Assembly (NCBI GenBank): GCA_007129495.1
Contig: SKVJ01000057.1
Coordinates: 1 to 64,000, forward strand
From: Dehalococcoidia bacterium
GTDB taxonomy: Bacteria; Chloroflexota; Dehalococcoidia; GIF9; AB-539-J10
Reading direction: 5' to 3'
DNA: 64,000 bases
In this document: piece by piece, positions 26,508-35,319 of the stretch
Position numbering within the stretch: position 1 is the stretch's first letter
Layout of the letters: the number at the start of each line of letters is the position of its first letter
Notes under the pieces: generated by a model
Told to the model about the DNA's origin: nothing
Databases searched by the model: none
The model's input: the letters and a program-made list of their open reading frames with translations, nothing else
Translations under genes and position numbers: made by a program

Positions 26508-27068
26508 ATGGTAGACGCTCCTGTACTTGTCCTGAATCAGGGCTTCGAGCCACACGACGTGTGTCGTACCCGTCGTGCAATTGTGCTGGTGTATTGCGGA
26601 AAGGCTGAACTGGTTGAAGACAGCCGGGGTGAGGTACACACCGTGTCTGCTTCGTTCGCCATTCCTTCTGTCATCCGTCTTACTCAGCGCGTTAGACGGC
26701 CTTTCCATCAGCGCCGCCTCACCAGAGTCGAGGTGTTCCTCCGTGATGGCTATGCGTGCCAGTACTGTGGGCGTGAGACGCGAGAACTGACGCTGGATCA
26801 TGTAGTGCCGCGCAGTCAGGGAGGAGGACACTCCTGGGAGAATGTGGTGAGTGCCTGCAAGCTGTGCAATCGACGGAAAGGCGGTCGAACGCCTGAGCAG
26901 GCATCCATGAAGCTGCTGAACGAGCCTAGAGCACCGCGGGGGTTTGGGTACCACGTTCCTCTACACTACTTCTGCTCGCACATCGAATGGCAGAAGTACG
27001 TTGCCCAGAAACCAGAGTTCACCCGTGGCTCTCGGATATCTGGACCTCATCAGGACGTAGCTCTTTAA
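26508..27068 (+). CDS. HNH endonuclease family protein
   Basis: A GGAGG eight bases upstream supports this start, giving 186 residues. The C-terminal half carries a standard HNH zinc nuclease: CQYCG, then LTLDHVVPRSQGG (catalytic His), then CKLCNRRKGG. The N-terminal PVLVLNQGFEP is shared by a widespread family of free-standing HNH proteins of uncertain function. No phage or restriction genes are close. Its last 50 bases overlap the 3' end of the opposite-strand PSP1 gene. Confidence 0.87.
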   Translation: MVDAPVLVLNQGFEPHDVCRTRRAIVLVYCGKAELVEDSRGEVHTVSASFAIPSVIRLTQRVRRPFHQRRLTRVEVFLRDGYACQYCGRETRELTLDHVVPRSQGGGHSWENVVSACKLCNRRKGGRTPEQASMKLLNEPRAPRGFGYHVPLHYFCSHIEWQKYVAQKPEFTRGSRISGPHQDVAL

Positions 27069-28032
27069 CCATTGTCTCCAATTGAACTGATATAGTCCCC
27101 TTGAGAACGTTCACCGCGATGACCCGGCCCTTGCCGAACTCTGTATCTACGATTCGATTCACTTTCGGCATGTGAGACTTCGCATCGACATACATCTGCT
27201 GCTCGTAATTCAGACAGCAGAGGAGGCGTCCGCAGACACCGGATATCTTCATCGGATTGAGCGCGAGTTCCTGTGTCTTTGCCATCTTGATGGAGGACTG
27301 AGTAAGCGGGCCCAAGAACGTCCGGCAGCAGAGCGGGTAACCGCACTTCCCGACAAGGCCACATAGCTTACCCTGTTCACGGGGTCCGACCTGCCGCAAT
27401 TCGATACGAGCATGTAGCTGTCGGCTCAACTCTCGAACGAGCTTGCGAAAGTCGACCTTCTCTTCCGATCGGAAGAATATGATGACATGTTTGTCCCCTT
27501 CCCACCGGGCAGCGAGCGGACGCATCCGGAGGTGGAACTGCTTGGCTTTCTCTCGACAGATCGCCAGCGCCCTGAGTGACTGCTCGTCTGTGCCGGCTTT
27601 GAGGCACACTCGCGAACATGGAGCCTCAGCGTGTTCTGGCTGTCGCTCCTCAGATTCGGCACTCGGCCGAACCTCCTCGTCAGTCGCTTCGGAAGCAGTG
27701 GATTCAATATCTTCAGTCTCGCCCACGACGATACCTGATGCTGTGGCCTCTCCCGATTTCTGATCGCGCTTGATGACGATAACAGGTATGCTTTCTATGA
27801 TAGTAGTGTCGGCGGCATAACGAGTTTCGTCGTCCGGCTCCGCCGCTTCGCCGGGCTCGCATCCTTCGTCCGATTGTTGGGGGCGTTGTTCGAGTACTAC
27901 CTCATCGGTAGGCTCGTTCCCTGTGGGGGGACCCTCCTCCGGCCCCTGTGCTGAACTGACACTTGGCTTCGTCAGTTCGTCGTCCGTACCTTCCTCCCAC
28001 TTCCTATTGTTGTTGTGATGCTGTTCATTCAT
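27019..28032 (-). CDS. PSP1-domain protein (RicT/YaaT-like) with an acidic N-terminus
   Basis: The C-terminal ~190 residues match the PSP1 family: EEKVDFRKLVRELSRQL, ARIELRQVGPREQGKLCGLVGKCGYPLCC, and SGVCGRLLCCLNYE, including the cysteines that in Bacillus YaaT/RicT hold an Fe-S cluster. In place of the usual ~60-residue N-terminal barrel, about 145 residues rich in Glu, Ser, Thr and Pro precede it and look disordered. RicT works with RicA and RicF in RNA processing and signalling in Bacillus. It overlaps holB by four bases, a common pairing (holB-yaaT). Confidence 0.85.
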   Translation of the reverse strand: MNEQHHNNNRKWEEGTDDELTKPSVSSAQGPEEGPPTGNEPTDEVVLEQRPQQSDEGCEPGEAAEPDDETRYAADTTIIESIPVIVIKRDQKSGEATASGIVVGETEDIESTASEATDEEVRPSAESEERQPEHAEAPCSRVCLKAGTDEQSLRALAICREKAKQFHLRMRPLAARWEGDKHVIIFFRSEEKVDFRKLVRELSRQLHARIELRQVGPREQGKLCGLVGKCGYPLCCRTFLGPLTQSSIKMAKTQELALNPMKISGVCGRLLCCLNYEQQMYVDAKSHMPKVNRIVDTEFGKGRVIAVNVLKGTISVQLETMVKELRPDEVQISESHG

Positions 28033-29123
28033 TGGGTCTCGCTTCTATCCTGGAGCACAACCGGCTGAACACCGGGGCCACGCGCAGGCATTGTGATGCG
28101 CGGCATCGTGTACACCAGCGAATCAAACACAAGGCGGGCTATGAGGTTGAGATCGAGGTCGCGCCTCGCCTCAGTGAGCTTCCCGATGTAGTCACGAATC
28201 TGCTCGAGACTCAGGCGTTGCGCCTGTTCGTTCATGTCGTGGATATAGTCTATGTTGGCTACGTTTTCGGCGCAACCCGTCTTCACAAGCAGTAGGTCGC
28301 GCCCCCAAGTGGTCCATTGGTCCAGTGTGTCGATCACGCTTCTCGGGTCTCTGCGATACATGGCGTCTAATTCTCGAGAGACCTCGAACCGTGCAGCATA
28401 GGTCATGGAGAGGAGTTGGATGGCGGTTTCGAGTCGCCCCGCTCTTTCTTTGAGCAAAGTTTCGTCAGCAAGTGCCTGTAATGCCCAGCCGCTGCGTCCC
28501 CGAGATATTCGTGCGAGCAACTTGGCTTGTTCCGGAGATGCACCATATCCCTCCAGCAGGTAACCTTCAAGCTGAGCGACCGGTACTTCACGTACATCGA
28601 TTCTCTGGCATCTAGAAACCACGGTCTCCAACATGCGGCTTTCATTCTCAGCCAGCAGCATCCAAACCACCTGTGGCGGTGGTTCCTCAAGTACTTTCAG
28701 TATGCGATTCGCTGCCTCATTGGTCATACGGTCGGCATGCTCTACCAGCATTACCTTGAATCGACCCTCATAAGGCGGAAGTGTCGAGGCGTGCTGAAGA
28801 TCTTCTATCTGCTCGGTGAGTATGCGCGTGCGACGTTTTCGTCCCTCCTCCTCGATTTCGAGATCCTCGGCGGAACCGACGTCGTCCAGCGTGATGGCAT
28901 GTATGTCGGCATGTTTGCCATCAAGAATCCGAATGCAGGCACGGCAGGCGCCGCAAGGGACGCCGTCACCGATGCAATTGAGAGCACACGCCAGATCGAT
29001 GGCGAGCGTCCGCTTGCCCACGTGTTTTGGGCCCAGGAACAGGTACGCGTGATGGGTGATTCCCTCGGCTACGCCGCGCGAGAGTCGCTCAACTGTGCTT
29101 TGCTGGCCGATTGTGCGCCACAT
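28029..29123 (-). CDS. holB: DNA polymerase III delta' subunit
   Basis: This 364-residue clamp-loader subunit has HHAYLFLGPKHVGKRTLA (a P-loop-like segment), the zinc module CGACRAC with a preceding cysteine, VMLVEHADRMTNEAANRILKVLEEPPPQVVWMLLAE and the VSRCQ motif. These define HolB/DnaX-like proteins; the short length and missing gamma/tau C-terminus favour delta'. It sits two bases after lysA and overlaps the PSP1 gene. Confidence 0.9.
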   Translation of the reverse strand: MWRTIGQQSTVERLSRGVAEGITHHAYLFLGPKHVGKRTLAIDLACALNCIGDGVPCGACRACIRILDGKHADIHAITLDDVGSAEDLEIEEEGRKRRTRILTEQIEDLQHASTLPPYEGRFKVMLVEHADRMTNEAANRILKVLEEPPPQVVWMLLAENESRMLETVVSRCQRIDVREVPVAQLEGYLLEGYGASPEQAKLLARISRGRSGWALQALADETLLKERAGRLETAIQLLSMTYAARFEVSRELDAMYRRDPRSVIDTLDQWTTWGRDLLLVKTGCAENVANIDYIHDMNEQAQRLSLEQIRDYIGKLTEARRDLDLNLIARLVFDSLVYTMPRITMPARGPGVQPVVLQDRSETQ

Positions 29124-29125
29124 TA

Positions 29126-30457
29126 CTAGGGTATATCCAGCCGGTACAGGTCCTCGAGTGTCTCCCGGCGGCGTACTATTCGTGCGCGGCCTCGATCGAC
29201 GAAGACGATAGCTGGGCGTGGGGTCGCATTGTAATTACTGGACATGGGGATGCAATACGCCCCGCTTGTTGGCACAGCAAGCACATCTCCAGGAGCAACT
29301 CGTGGTAACTGGATATCCCTTATAAGTATATCACCGGATTCGCAAAGCTTGCCCGCGACAGTGACAGTGTGAACGTCCGGCTCAGCCGCCCGGTTGGTAA
29401 CCAGCGCCTCATATTTCGCACCGTAGAGCGGTGGACGGATGTTGTCCGACATACCTCCGTCGATGCAGACGAACTTACGTACGCCAGGTATCTCCTTCGT
29501 TGCTCCGACAGTGTAGAGAGCGACACCCGACCGTGCGACGATGGCGCGACCCGGTTCGATAGTAAGACGTGGAGGCATCAGGCTTTGTTTGAGCAGCAGA
29601 TTGGTAAGCGTAGTAATTATGGCGTCTGCGTACACACCCATCTGTGGGTATGAGTCAGCCACAGAGTATGCCACTGGGAAGCCGCCTCCGACGCTCAACT
29701 CGACCATGTCGAAGTCGCACTTGTGCTTCATGTCGTGCGCGAATTCTATAAGAACACGCAGGGCCGACTCGAATGGCTGCGTGTCCGGAATGGGGGAGCC
29801 CAGATGAAAATGTAGGCCCAGAAGGTTCACGCCTGCAAGGGTCATCGCCTCCTCGAGTGCTTCCTCAGCCTGCCCCGTGCTCATGGGGAAACCGAACTTG
29901 CTGTCCAGCACACCAGTTGTGGTGAACTCGTGAGTGTGGGGATCCACATTCGGGGTGAGCCGGAGCAGGATATCCTGCGTTGTGTTCCTCTTTCGGGCCA
30001 GATGATCGAGTAGTCGTAGTTCATGAATGCTGTCGACCACCACGCGGCCGATGTCCCAGTCGATGGCTTGTGCCAGTTCCTCGGGAAGCTTGTTGTTGCC
30101 ATGAAAATAGACTCGTTCAGGCGGGAATCCAACCGAACGCGCAATGGCGAACTCACCGATGGATACCACGTCGAGTCCCAAGCCCTGGTCCATGATAAGC
30201 TTTGCGAGGGCCCTGTTGAGGAATGCCTTGGCGGCATAACAGACGACTGTGTCCGGGTAGCGGCTACCGAATCGTTCCAGGAACTCGCGGCACTGGTGGC
30301 GCAGCGTATTCTCGTCGAAGACATAGAGGGGAGTGCCGTATTCCTTTGCCAGGTCGTAGGCGTCGCAGCCACCAATTGTCAGATGGCCGGCGGCATTCAC
30401 ACTCGTATCTCTGGGAAACAGGTGCAGTCTGGGTATGCGTTGAGTTGGTGTTGACAT
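29126..30457 (-). CDS. lysA: Diaminopimelate decarboxylase
   Basis: LysA makes lysine from meso-diaminopimelate with pyridoxal phosphate. The 443-residue protein shows the PLP-lysine motif YAAKAFLNRAL, ELSVGGGFPVAY, EPGRAIVARSG and the dimer-interface catalytic stretch CESGDILIRD with AYCIPMSSNYN. No Shine-Dalgarno precedes the ATG; instead a near-consensus promoter ends six bases upstream, so the mRNA probably has no leader. It heads the lysA-holB-PSP1 operon. Confidence 0.94.
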   Translation of the reverse strand: MSTPTQRIPRLHLFPRDTSVNAAGHLTIGGCDAYDLAKEYGTPLYVFDENTLRHQCREFLERFGSRYPDTVVCYAAKAFLNRALAKLIMDQGLGLDVVSIGEFAIARSVGFPPERVYFHGNNKLPEELAQAIDWDIGRVVVDSIHELRLLDHLARKRNTTQDILLRLTPNVDPHTHEFTTTGVLDSKFGFPMSTGQAEEALEEAMTLAGVNLLGLHFHLGSPIPDTQPFESALRVLIEFAHDMKHKCDFDMVELSVGGGFPVAYSVADSYPQMGVYADAIITTLTNLLLKQSLMPPRLTIEPGRAIVARSGVALYTVGATKEIPGVRKFVCIDGGMSDNIRPPLYGAKYEALVTNRAAEPDVHTVTVAGKLCESGDILIRDIQLPRVAPGDVLAVPTSGAYCIPMSSNYNATPRPAIVFVDRGRARIVRRRETLEDLYRLDIP

Positions 30458-30492
30458 GAACAGATAGTACCGTCGGCTGGCAGCCGCGTCAA
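30458..30492 (-). promoter_or_regulatory. Promoter for leaderless lysA mRNA
   Basis: On the minus strand TTGACG (30492-30487) and TACTAT (30469-30464) are separated by exactly 17 bases. Only six bases lie between the -10 box and the ATG, so transcription would start at or within one or two bases of the initiation codon. The lack of any ribosome site agrees with this. Confidence 0.7.
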
Positions 30493-30869
30493 CGGGAGAA
30501 TCTACGGATCCTGCGTGTATGGCTTACGACTGCCCAGGCAGTGGTCGGTGGCGTGTAATTCGCAGATTGAAGATTCGCTGAGTATCCAGATGAGCCGCAC
30601 ATCGCTTGTCTGCTAAGGGATCATAGAGTGGCGGGAAAGATGTAAGCCGTTGTTCCGCTGGTGATGTCCGGCGGGAACACATCCTGGCCGCCTGCAGAAT
30701 CGTGTCCGGCAAAGGAGTGGGTTGGACGGCTGAATTGCGTGCCCTTAGGTGGTCCCTGATGAGATGCTGGCCCGCCGTTCTGCGGGGGTGGGCTCTCTGT
30801 GCGTGATGCTGGCAGTGGCCATTGCGTGGCCAGCCAGGCTATGTTGACATAAGCTATTGCGATGAAGCT
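30493..30869. other. Intergenic region upstream of lysA
   Basis: This 377-base stretch lies between the lysA promoter and the 3' end of the VOC gene. I see no convincing gene, RNA or repeat in it. Confidence 0.5.
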
Positions 30870-31352
30870 CTAGACCCTAACCTCGGGGTCGGTATCAGGC
30901 TGGAGGTTCGCATCTTTCGGAGCCTCCGTAATCTCAAGCGTGATGCCGTCAGGTCCTCTTAAGTAGCTGATGGTCCAGCCCTTCAGTCTCCCCTCTTTCG
31001 CCTGCTGTGGCGGATTCACGAACCGAACACCTTTTGCCTTGAGGCGGCGGTATGTCTGTTCGATGTCATCCACCGTGAATGCGAGGTGCGCCACACCTGT
31101 ATTGCACGTCGCAAGATCGAGCTTCTTTCCCTTGGGCGACAGGTATTCGACGAGTTCAATATTGCTGAGGTCTGACAGAATCACATTCGCGGTTCGCATG
31201 TGGATGCCGGGAAATCCGAGCATCTTCTCTACTTCCTCACCGCTCAAGTCACGTACCGGGGTTGCGTCCAATTCGAGTTTCTCCACGAAGAAATCGCGTG
31301 CTTTCTGGACATCACTAACTGTATAGCTGATGTGCTGGATGCCGGTTATCAT
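30870..31352 (-). CDS. VOC-superfamily (glyoxalase-like) protein
   Basis: This 160-residue protein has two beta-alpha-beta-beta-beta halves typical of vicinal-oxygen-chelate enzymes. Likely metal ligands are His7, Glu66 or Glu69, His89 (VAHLAFTV) and Glu140 (ITLEITE). The sequence resembles glyoxalase I and methylmalonyl-CoA epimerase relatives, but the residues that separate them are not decisive here. GAGGAAG precedes the ATG. Possible jobs include epimerisation, ring cleavage or methylglyoxal removal. Confidence 0.85.
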   Translation of the reverse strand: MITGIQHISYTVSDVQKARDFFVEKLELDATPVRDLSGEEVEKMLGFPGIHMRTANVILSDLSNIELVEYLSPKGKKLDLATCNTGVAHLAFTVDDIEQTYRRLKAKGVRFVNPPQQAKEGRLKGWTISYLRGPDGITLEITEAPKDANLQPDTDPEVRV

Positions 31353-31423
31353 GTATCTTCCTCTATTCCTTTCATCATTCTGCTGGTTTAGGAATCACTG
31401 TACCATAGCCCTTGCTGTTTGGT

Positions 31424-31438
31424 GTAGTACAGCACTAC
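31424..31438. promoter_or_regulatory. Palindrome, possible operator
   Basis: GTAGT-ACAGC-ACTAC is a 15-base near-palindrome with only one mismatched pair near its centre. It lies in the 291-base region between the leftward VOC gene and the rightward methyltransferase gene, a usual place for a dimeric repressor site. Confidence 0.3.
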
Positions 31439-31643
31439 GTGCCGGACGAAATGTCCTGTCAACCAACCTGTGTGTGTTGCTTATCCTGCAGAGCTGTGTT
31501 ACGGTGCCTCGCAAGAAAGTTCAGTGCACAATCTGTTCAATCCCCGGTACCATTCATGGCTTACTATCATTTCAGCAGGCTTCGTCCAGGTCATGATCCG
31601 AGGCCTGGCTTGCGAATGATTTGTGGTCAGACAGGAGGCTAAT

Positions 31644-32273
31644 ATGGCAGACGCGGAAAACAGAGTACAGTGGGTGTATGATGCCCCCGACAAAGATGAG
31701 CTTCAACGGCGTTATGATATCTGGGCAGAAGAGTACGATGGCGACCTGGAACGTGACTTCGATTGGCATGGTCCTTCCCTCGCTTCCGATTACTTGGATA
31801 AGTATGTGCCGCATTCGGCTTTGGTTATGGATGCGGGTGCCGGTACGGGGCTGGTTGGAGTAGAACTTCGGAAACGTGGCTTCGATAACGTGGTCGGATT
31901 AGACATGTCGATCGGCATGCTCGAAGAGGCCAACAAGAAAGGTGTCTACCGGAAGTTGGACCAGATGGTGCTGGGAGAGCGTCTCAACTACCCTGACGGG
32001 GAGTTCGATGCGGTCATCAGCGTTGGCGTGCTCACCCTCGGACATGCACCGGTGCATTCACTCGATGAGATGATCCGTATCACGCGAAGGGGCGGCTACA
32101 TCGTTTTCAGCCTGCGCCCTGACGTGTATCTGCAGTATGGATTCAAGGAAAAGCAGGCAGAACTGGAGGCGAGTGGTAAGTGGAAGCTGGCGGAGGTCTC
32201 GCCCGAGGTGAAGTTGTTGCCCAAGGGCGAACCGGAGGTCACGCATCAGGTGTGGGTCTACCGGGTGAAATAA
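31644..32273 (+). CDS. Class I SAM-dependent methyltransferase
   Basis: A GGAGG five bases upstream fixes this start, giving 209 residues. The AdoMet-binding motif I DAGAGTGLVG (~residues 62-71), the acidic end of beta-2 (GLDMS) and motif II FDAVISVGVLTLGH are clear. The N-terminal DELQRRYDIWAEEYD is typical of WBSCR27/ubiquinone-like small-molecule methyltransferases. The acceptor is unknown. It is followed 61 bases later by a C_GCAxxG_C_C protein. Confidence 0.9.
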   Translation: MADAENRVQWVYDAPDKDELQRRYDIWAEEYDGDLERDFDWHGPSLASDYLDKYVPHSALVMDAGAGTGLVGVELRKRGFDNVVGLDMSIGMLEEANKKGVYRKLDQMVLGERLNYPDGEFDAVISVGVLTLGHAPVHSLDEMIRITRRGGYIVFSLRPDVYLQYGFKEKQAELEASGKWKLAEVSPEVKLLPKGEPEVTHQVWVYRVK

Positions 32274-32334
32274 CGCGATCCATTTCCGATAATGTCCGAA
32301 ACCAGGCTAATCAAACATAAGGAGGACACCACTG

Positions 32335-32853
32335 ATGCCTGCTGAATTGGACAGACAGCGGTTGTTAGAACACATAGAGTTGGAGGCGGCACAACTGCAG
32401 CGTGAACTTCATGCATGTGCGCGTTGTACGTTGTTAGCGGTCGGCCATAACCTTGGTCTTGCCGATGATGCATGCCTGGAGGTAGCGTTGAAGGCAGCGA
32501 TACCACTGAGCGGCGGTATTGCTGGTACCCGGAACGAATGCGGTGCCCTGATCGGCGGAATAATGGCTATTGGGCTAGGAATGGTGAAGTACGATGCTCG
32601 CACTGCCAACCCTGAAGCAAGGAAACCTGTCATGGCTGCAGCGAAGCGCTTTTACCGGTGGTTCGAAAAGGAGGCCGGCCACGCTGATTGTTACGATATT
32701 CGGGATATACATCTGGGACGGTTCTTCGATATGGCAGATCCGGAAGAGGCAAAGAAATTTGAGGCGGCAGGCGGTGTCGATCTCTGCGCAGGTCTTGTAG
32801 GGAAAGCATCGCGCATGGCAGCGGAGATCATCCTGGACGCGCAGCAGTCCTGA
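32335..32853 (+). CDS. C_GCAxxG_C_C-family redox protein
   Basis: This 172-residue protein fits the C_GCAxxG_C_C family, with cysteines at 28, 31, 47, 69, 119 and 151 and the defining segment ECGALIGGIMAIGL (68-81). Family members are thought to bind a metal or haem-type cofactor and often occur in anaerobes. AAGGAGGAC precedes the ATG. It stands between a methyltransferase and a convergent diguanylate cyclase gene. Confidence 0.83.
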   Translation: MPAELDRQRLLEHIELEAAQLQRELHACARCTLLAVGHNLGLADDACLEVALKAAIPLSGGIAGTRNECGALIGGIMAIGLGMVKYDARTANPEARKPVMAAAKRFYRWFEKEAGHADCYDIRDIHLGRFFDMADPEEAKKFEAAGGVDLCAGLVGKASRMAAEIILDAQQS

Positions 32854-32890
32854 TGTGCCCGAAGCTGCGAGGTGTAACCGCATGTGGTAA

Positions 32891-33529
32891 TTACGCCTGG
32901 CTGGAGAGCGGTAAGGGAGCGACTTCGACGCGGTTGCGGCCCATCTCCTTTGCGAGGTAGAGTGCGGCGTCGGCCCGTGAAATGATCGAGTCGTCGTCGT
33001 CACTCTCATAGCGTTCTGTAATTCCCACGCTGACTGTCAGAGAGAATGTCCCGCCTGTAGGGTCGACTGCAGGGGTTTCCGCCAACCCGGCTCTAATGCG
33101 TTCTCCCATTATTGCAGCACCGACGGCGTCTGTCCCTGGCAGGATGACGAGGAACTCTTCCCCACCGTATCGTCCCAGGTAATCAGTCTGTCGTATGCTG
33201 CCTCGAAGAATTCTTGCGACGTCGCACAAGACTCTGTCTCCAACGCAATGACCGCGGGTGTCGTTCACGTGCTTGAAGTGGTCTATGTCGAGCATCGCGA
33301 TGCTGAGTTTCGTGCCGTAGCGCTTCACATGGGCGAGCCATTCGCCCAGCTTGTCCATAATCGCATGGCGGTTCAGAAGGCTGGTAAGCGCATCATAGTA
33401 TGCGAGCCGCTCCAACTCGAGGTTCTTTCTCTCGAGTTCACGTTGCATGGTCAGGAATCGGCTATTGAGCCTGGTCAACGCCGCGTAGACGTCATGCCTA
33501 TCGTTATCTGGCAGAGCATACTCTGGCAT
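32891..33529 (-). CDS. Diguanylate cyclase (GGDEF domain)
   Basis: The protein makes cyclic di-GMP. It has a short coiled-coil start (QRELERKNLELERLAYYD) followed by a full GGDEF domain with the metal-binding LDIDHFK, the active GGEEF and an inhibitory RxxD site (RQTD) exactly five residues before it. No sensor domain is attached, so input must come through the coiled coil or a partner. An upstream GTG would add 40 residues that look non-coding; a TATACT box eight bases before the chosen ATG hints at a leaderless message. Neither start has a Shine-Dalgarno. Confidence 0.85.
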   Translation of the reverse strand: MPEYALPDNDRHDVYAALTRLNSRFLTMQRELERKNLELERLAYYDALTSLLNRHAIMDKLGEWLAHVKRYGTKLSIAMLDIDHFKHVNDTRGHCVGDRVLCDVARILRGSIRQTDYLGRYGGEEFLVILPGTDAVGAAIMGERIRAGLAETPAVDPTGGTFSLTVSVGITERYESDDDDSIISRADAALYLAKEMGRNRVEVAPLPLSSQA

Positions 33530-35070
33530 GTAGCAGTAGTATACTAATCCCTTGACGAAAGTGGTATGGGGCGGCTTGGAGTCTCTCCGGTATTTCGGTA
33601 CCTGCTTCCTGATATACGCCGCTCTCGAATAGCAGTGATCTATATTCACCGGTTTTTCGGATATGCGTTGTGGTTAGAACGGTCCCGTATTCCTGACGCA
33701 ATCTCTGGCCTGGAAAAGATGTGATAGATGCTATCCGGAAATGGCCTTGTGGCCGTAGAAGAGGCATCCGGTGCGTCCAGGCCGCCGGTAGTGCTCCTTT
33801 TCCTCGTTCTTTCGTTTATGGTTGGTAATGTATCCCTCTCTTGCAGTTTCGACAGATCCAGGCAGTTACTCCTCTCCGCTATCTTTCAATCCGTTACTGA
33901 CGCGGCATGACACGATCCTCAATCGTCCTGCCTGGCTGCCGAATCAGTCGATGTAGAGTCGGCACGTGTGCAGTTGTTTGCTGGGGTAGAGCAGTGGTCG
34001 TCTGGTGCGACTAGACAGTTGATCTGTACTCGCCGGCCCATTTCGCAGCGACATAAATATAGAGGGGAACTCATCAACGGCGATATCCCCGGACATGTCG
34101 TACTTCTGAGAAGTGCATCTCAGACTGGATCGGCCTTCGACAACGTGCTAAAGATCGTCGCCGGCAAGCCTGAAGTGTAGGTGCCCGGCCATGTGCAGCG
34201 GGCGAAAGGACGGTTTTTTCAACGACAGATGACGGCCGAGCGGGCGGGCGGCGATAGAGGGCAGAGCGCATCACGGTCCACGACGTCGCGGTCTCTTCAG
34301 TCGCAGGTTCTCCTACGGCTTTCACTGGAGGGAGTACTGTCGCGCCACGGCGGTCTCGGCGATAATGACGGTGTGCTCTCGCAGTTCGTCGACTGCTCGT
34401 GCGGACACCTCTCTCATGCCGATTTCTTTCCCGTCATGGCGCGACAGTTTCAAGGAGGTGAAGTGACCCAATGCTACACCTGTTTGAGTATGCCCGCCAG
34501 TTCTCGCATTTACTTATCCGTGGCGCATACCTTACCAACTACATAGAATATTCTCTCTGGCCTCTTAGATGGACATTATCGCTGGACACCCACACATGAG
34601 TGAAAGCGTTCCTTGACAGTGCGTGGCAGATGGTTCATCTTGGCAGTATCCTCACAAAGCTGAATCTGCGGAATCGCCAGCAGATTGCAAGCTGTGTCGC
34701 CCTTCGGGGTGCACTTCCGGACGTCCCCTTCGGCCACCATAAGAGCTAGTACTGCTGGCGCCTCGTTATTGGTTCCGTATCCACTACCCCCTTCGCAGGC
34801 TGAGCATAGCTCTTCAGGGCACGAATATATATCGATGCGGGGGATGCGAGCCGACAATCCACTGGTTCATAATTCCTGCGTGGTCGGTACGAAGATAACA
34901 ATGCCAGGTTGACGTGGGTGGGAAGTAGCAGTGGATGGTATTGTGCTCGTGCACGATCAAATATAAATGGCAGAGCCGAGTTCTTGTGGAGTCTCGTGAT
35001 CTGGAGGGGTAGTGGATGAAGATGTGAGGAGAATTCGGGTTACCATGTGTGATGGCTCTGTCGATAGAGG
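33530..35070. other. Gene-poor region of about 1.5 kb
   Basis: No gene can be assigned with confidence in this unusually long gap. A minus-strand open frame near 34325-34500 (about 58 codons ending VARQYSLQ-stop) has coding-like codon use but lacks a start and seems cut by an upstream stop. A second minus-strand frame (34576-34857) would give a Cys-rich product but can only start at TTG without a ribosome site. These may be remnants of decayed genes. I see no tRNA, tmRNA or RNase P signature. Confidence 0.5.
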
Positions 35071-35268
35071 GTGGAAGGCTACGCAGCGACGGTGCTGGCG
35101 GAGCGCCGTGGCTGGGTTGTCTTCCGCTCGTCCGAATCCGGGAGATTTACGAAAGGGGAGTTCGTGTTCTCCGGTCCGGTTCGTTTGTTTCAGGCGCATG
35201 TAATCAAATGTGGTGTGATTGTTTCATCAACCCCTCTGTTCGGTGCAGATGATGTGTCGGAACAGTGA
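35071..35268 (+). CDS. Possible small protein before the PocR sensor
   Basis: This 65-codon frame starts with GTG and stops 51 bases before the sensor gene. The predicted product has alternating hydrophobic stretches (GWVVFRSSESGRF, GEFVFSGPVRLFQ, KCGVIVSS) like a small beta-rich domain and third-position GC similar to nearby genes. The GAGG immediately before the start is too close to be a good ribosome site. It may be a real small gene or the end of a decayed one. Confidence 0.3.
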   Translation: MEGYAATVLAERRGWVVFRSSESGRFTKGEFVFSGPVRLFQAHVIKCGVIVSSTPLFGADDVSEQ

Positions 35269-35319
35269 GGTCGCTCAGTATTGAGACCGCAGGCGCGCGG
35301 TAGGGAGGAGGTGAATGCG

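Noticed and set aside
33530-35319. tRNA, tmRNA, RNase P or SRP RNA in the long gap
   Set aside because: None of the hallmark conserved stretches of these RNAs could be found by eye on either strand.
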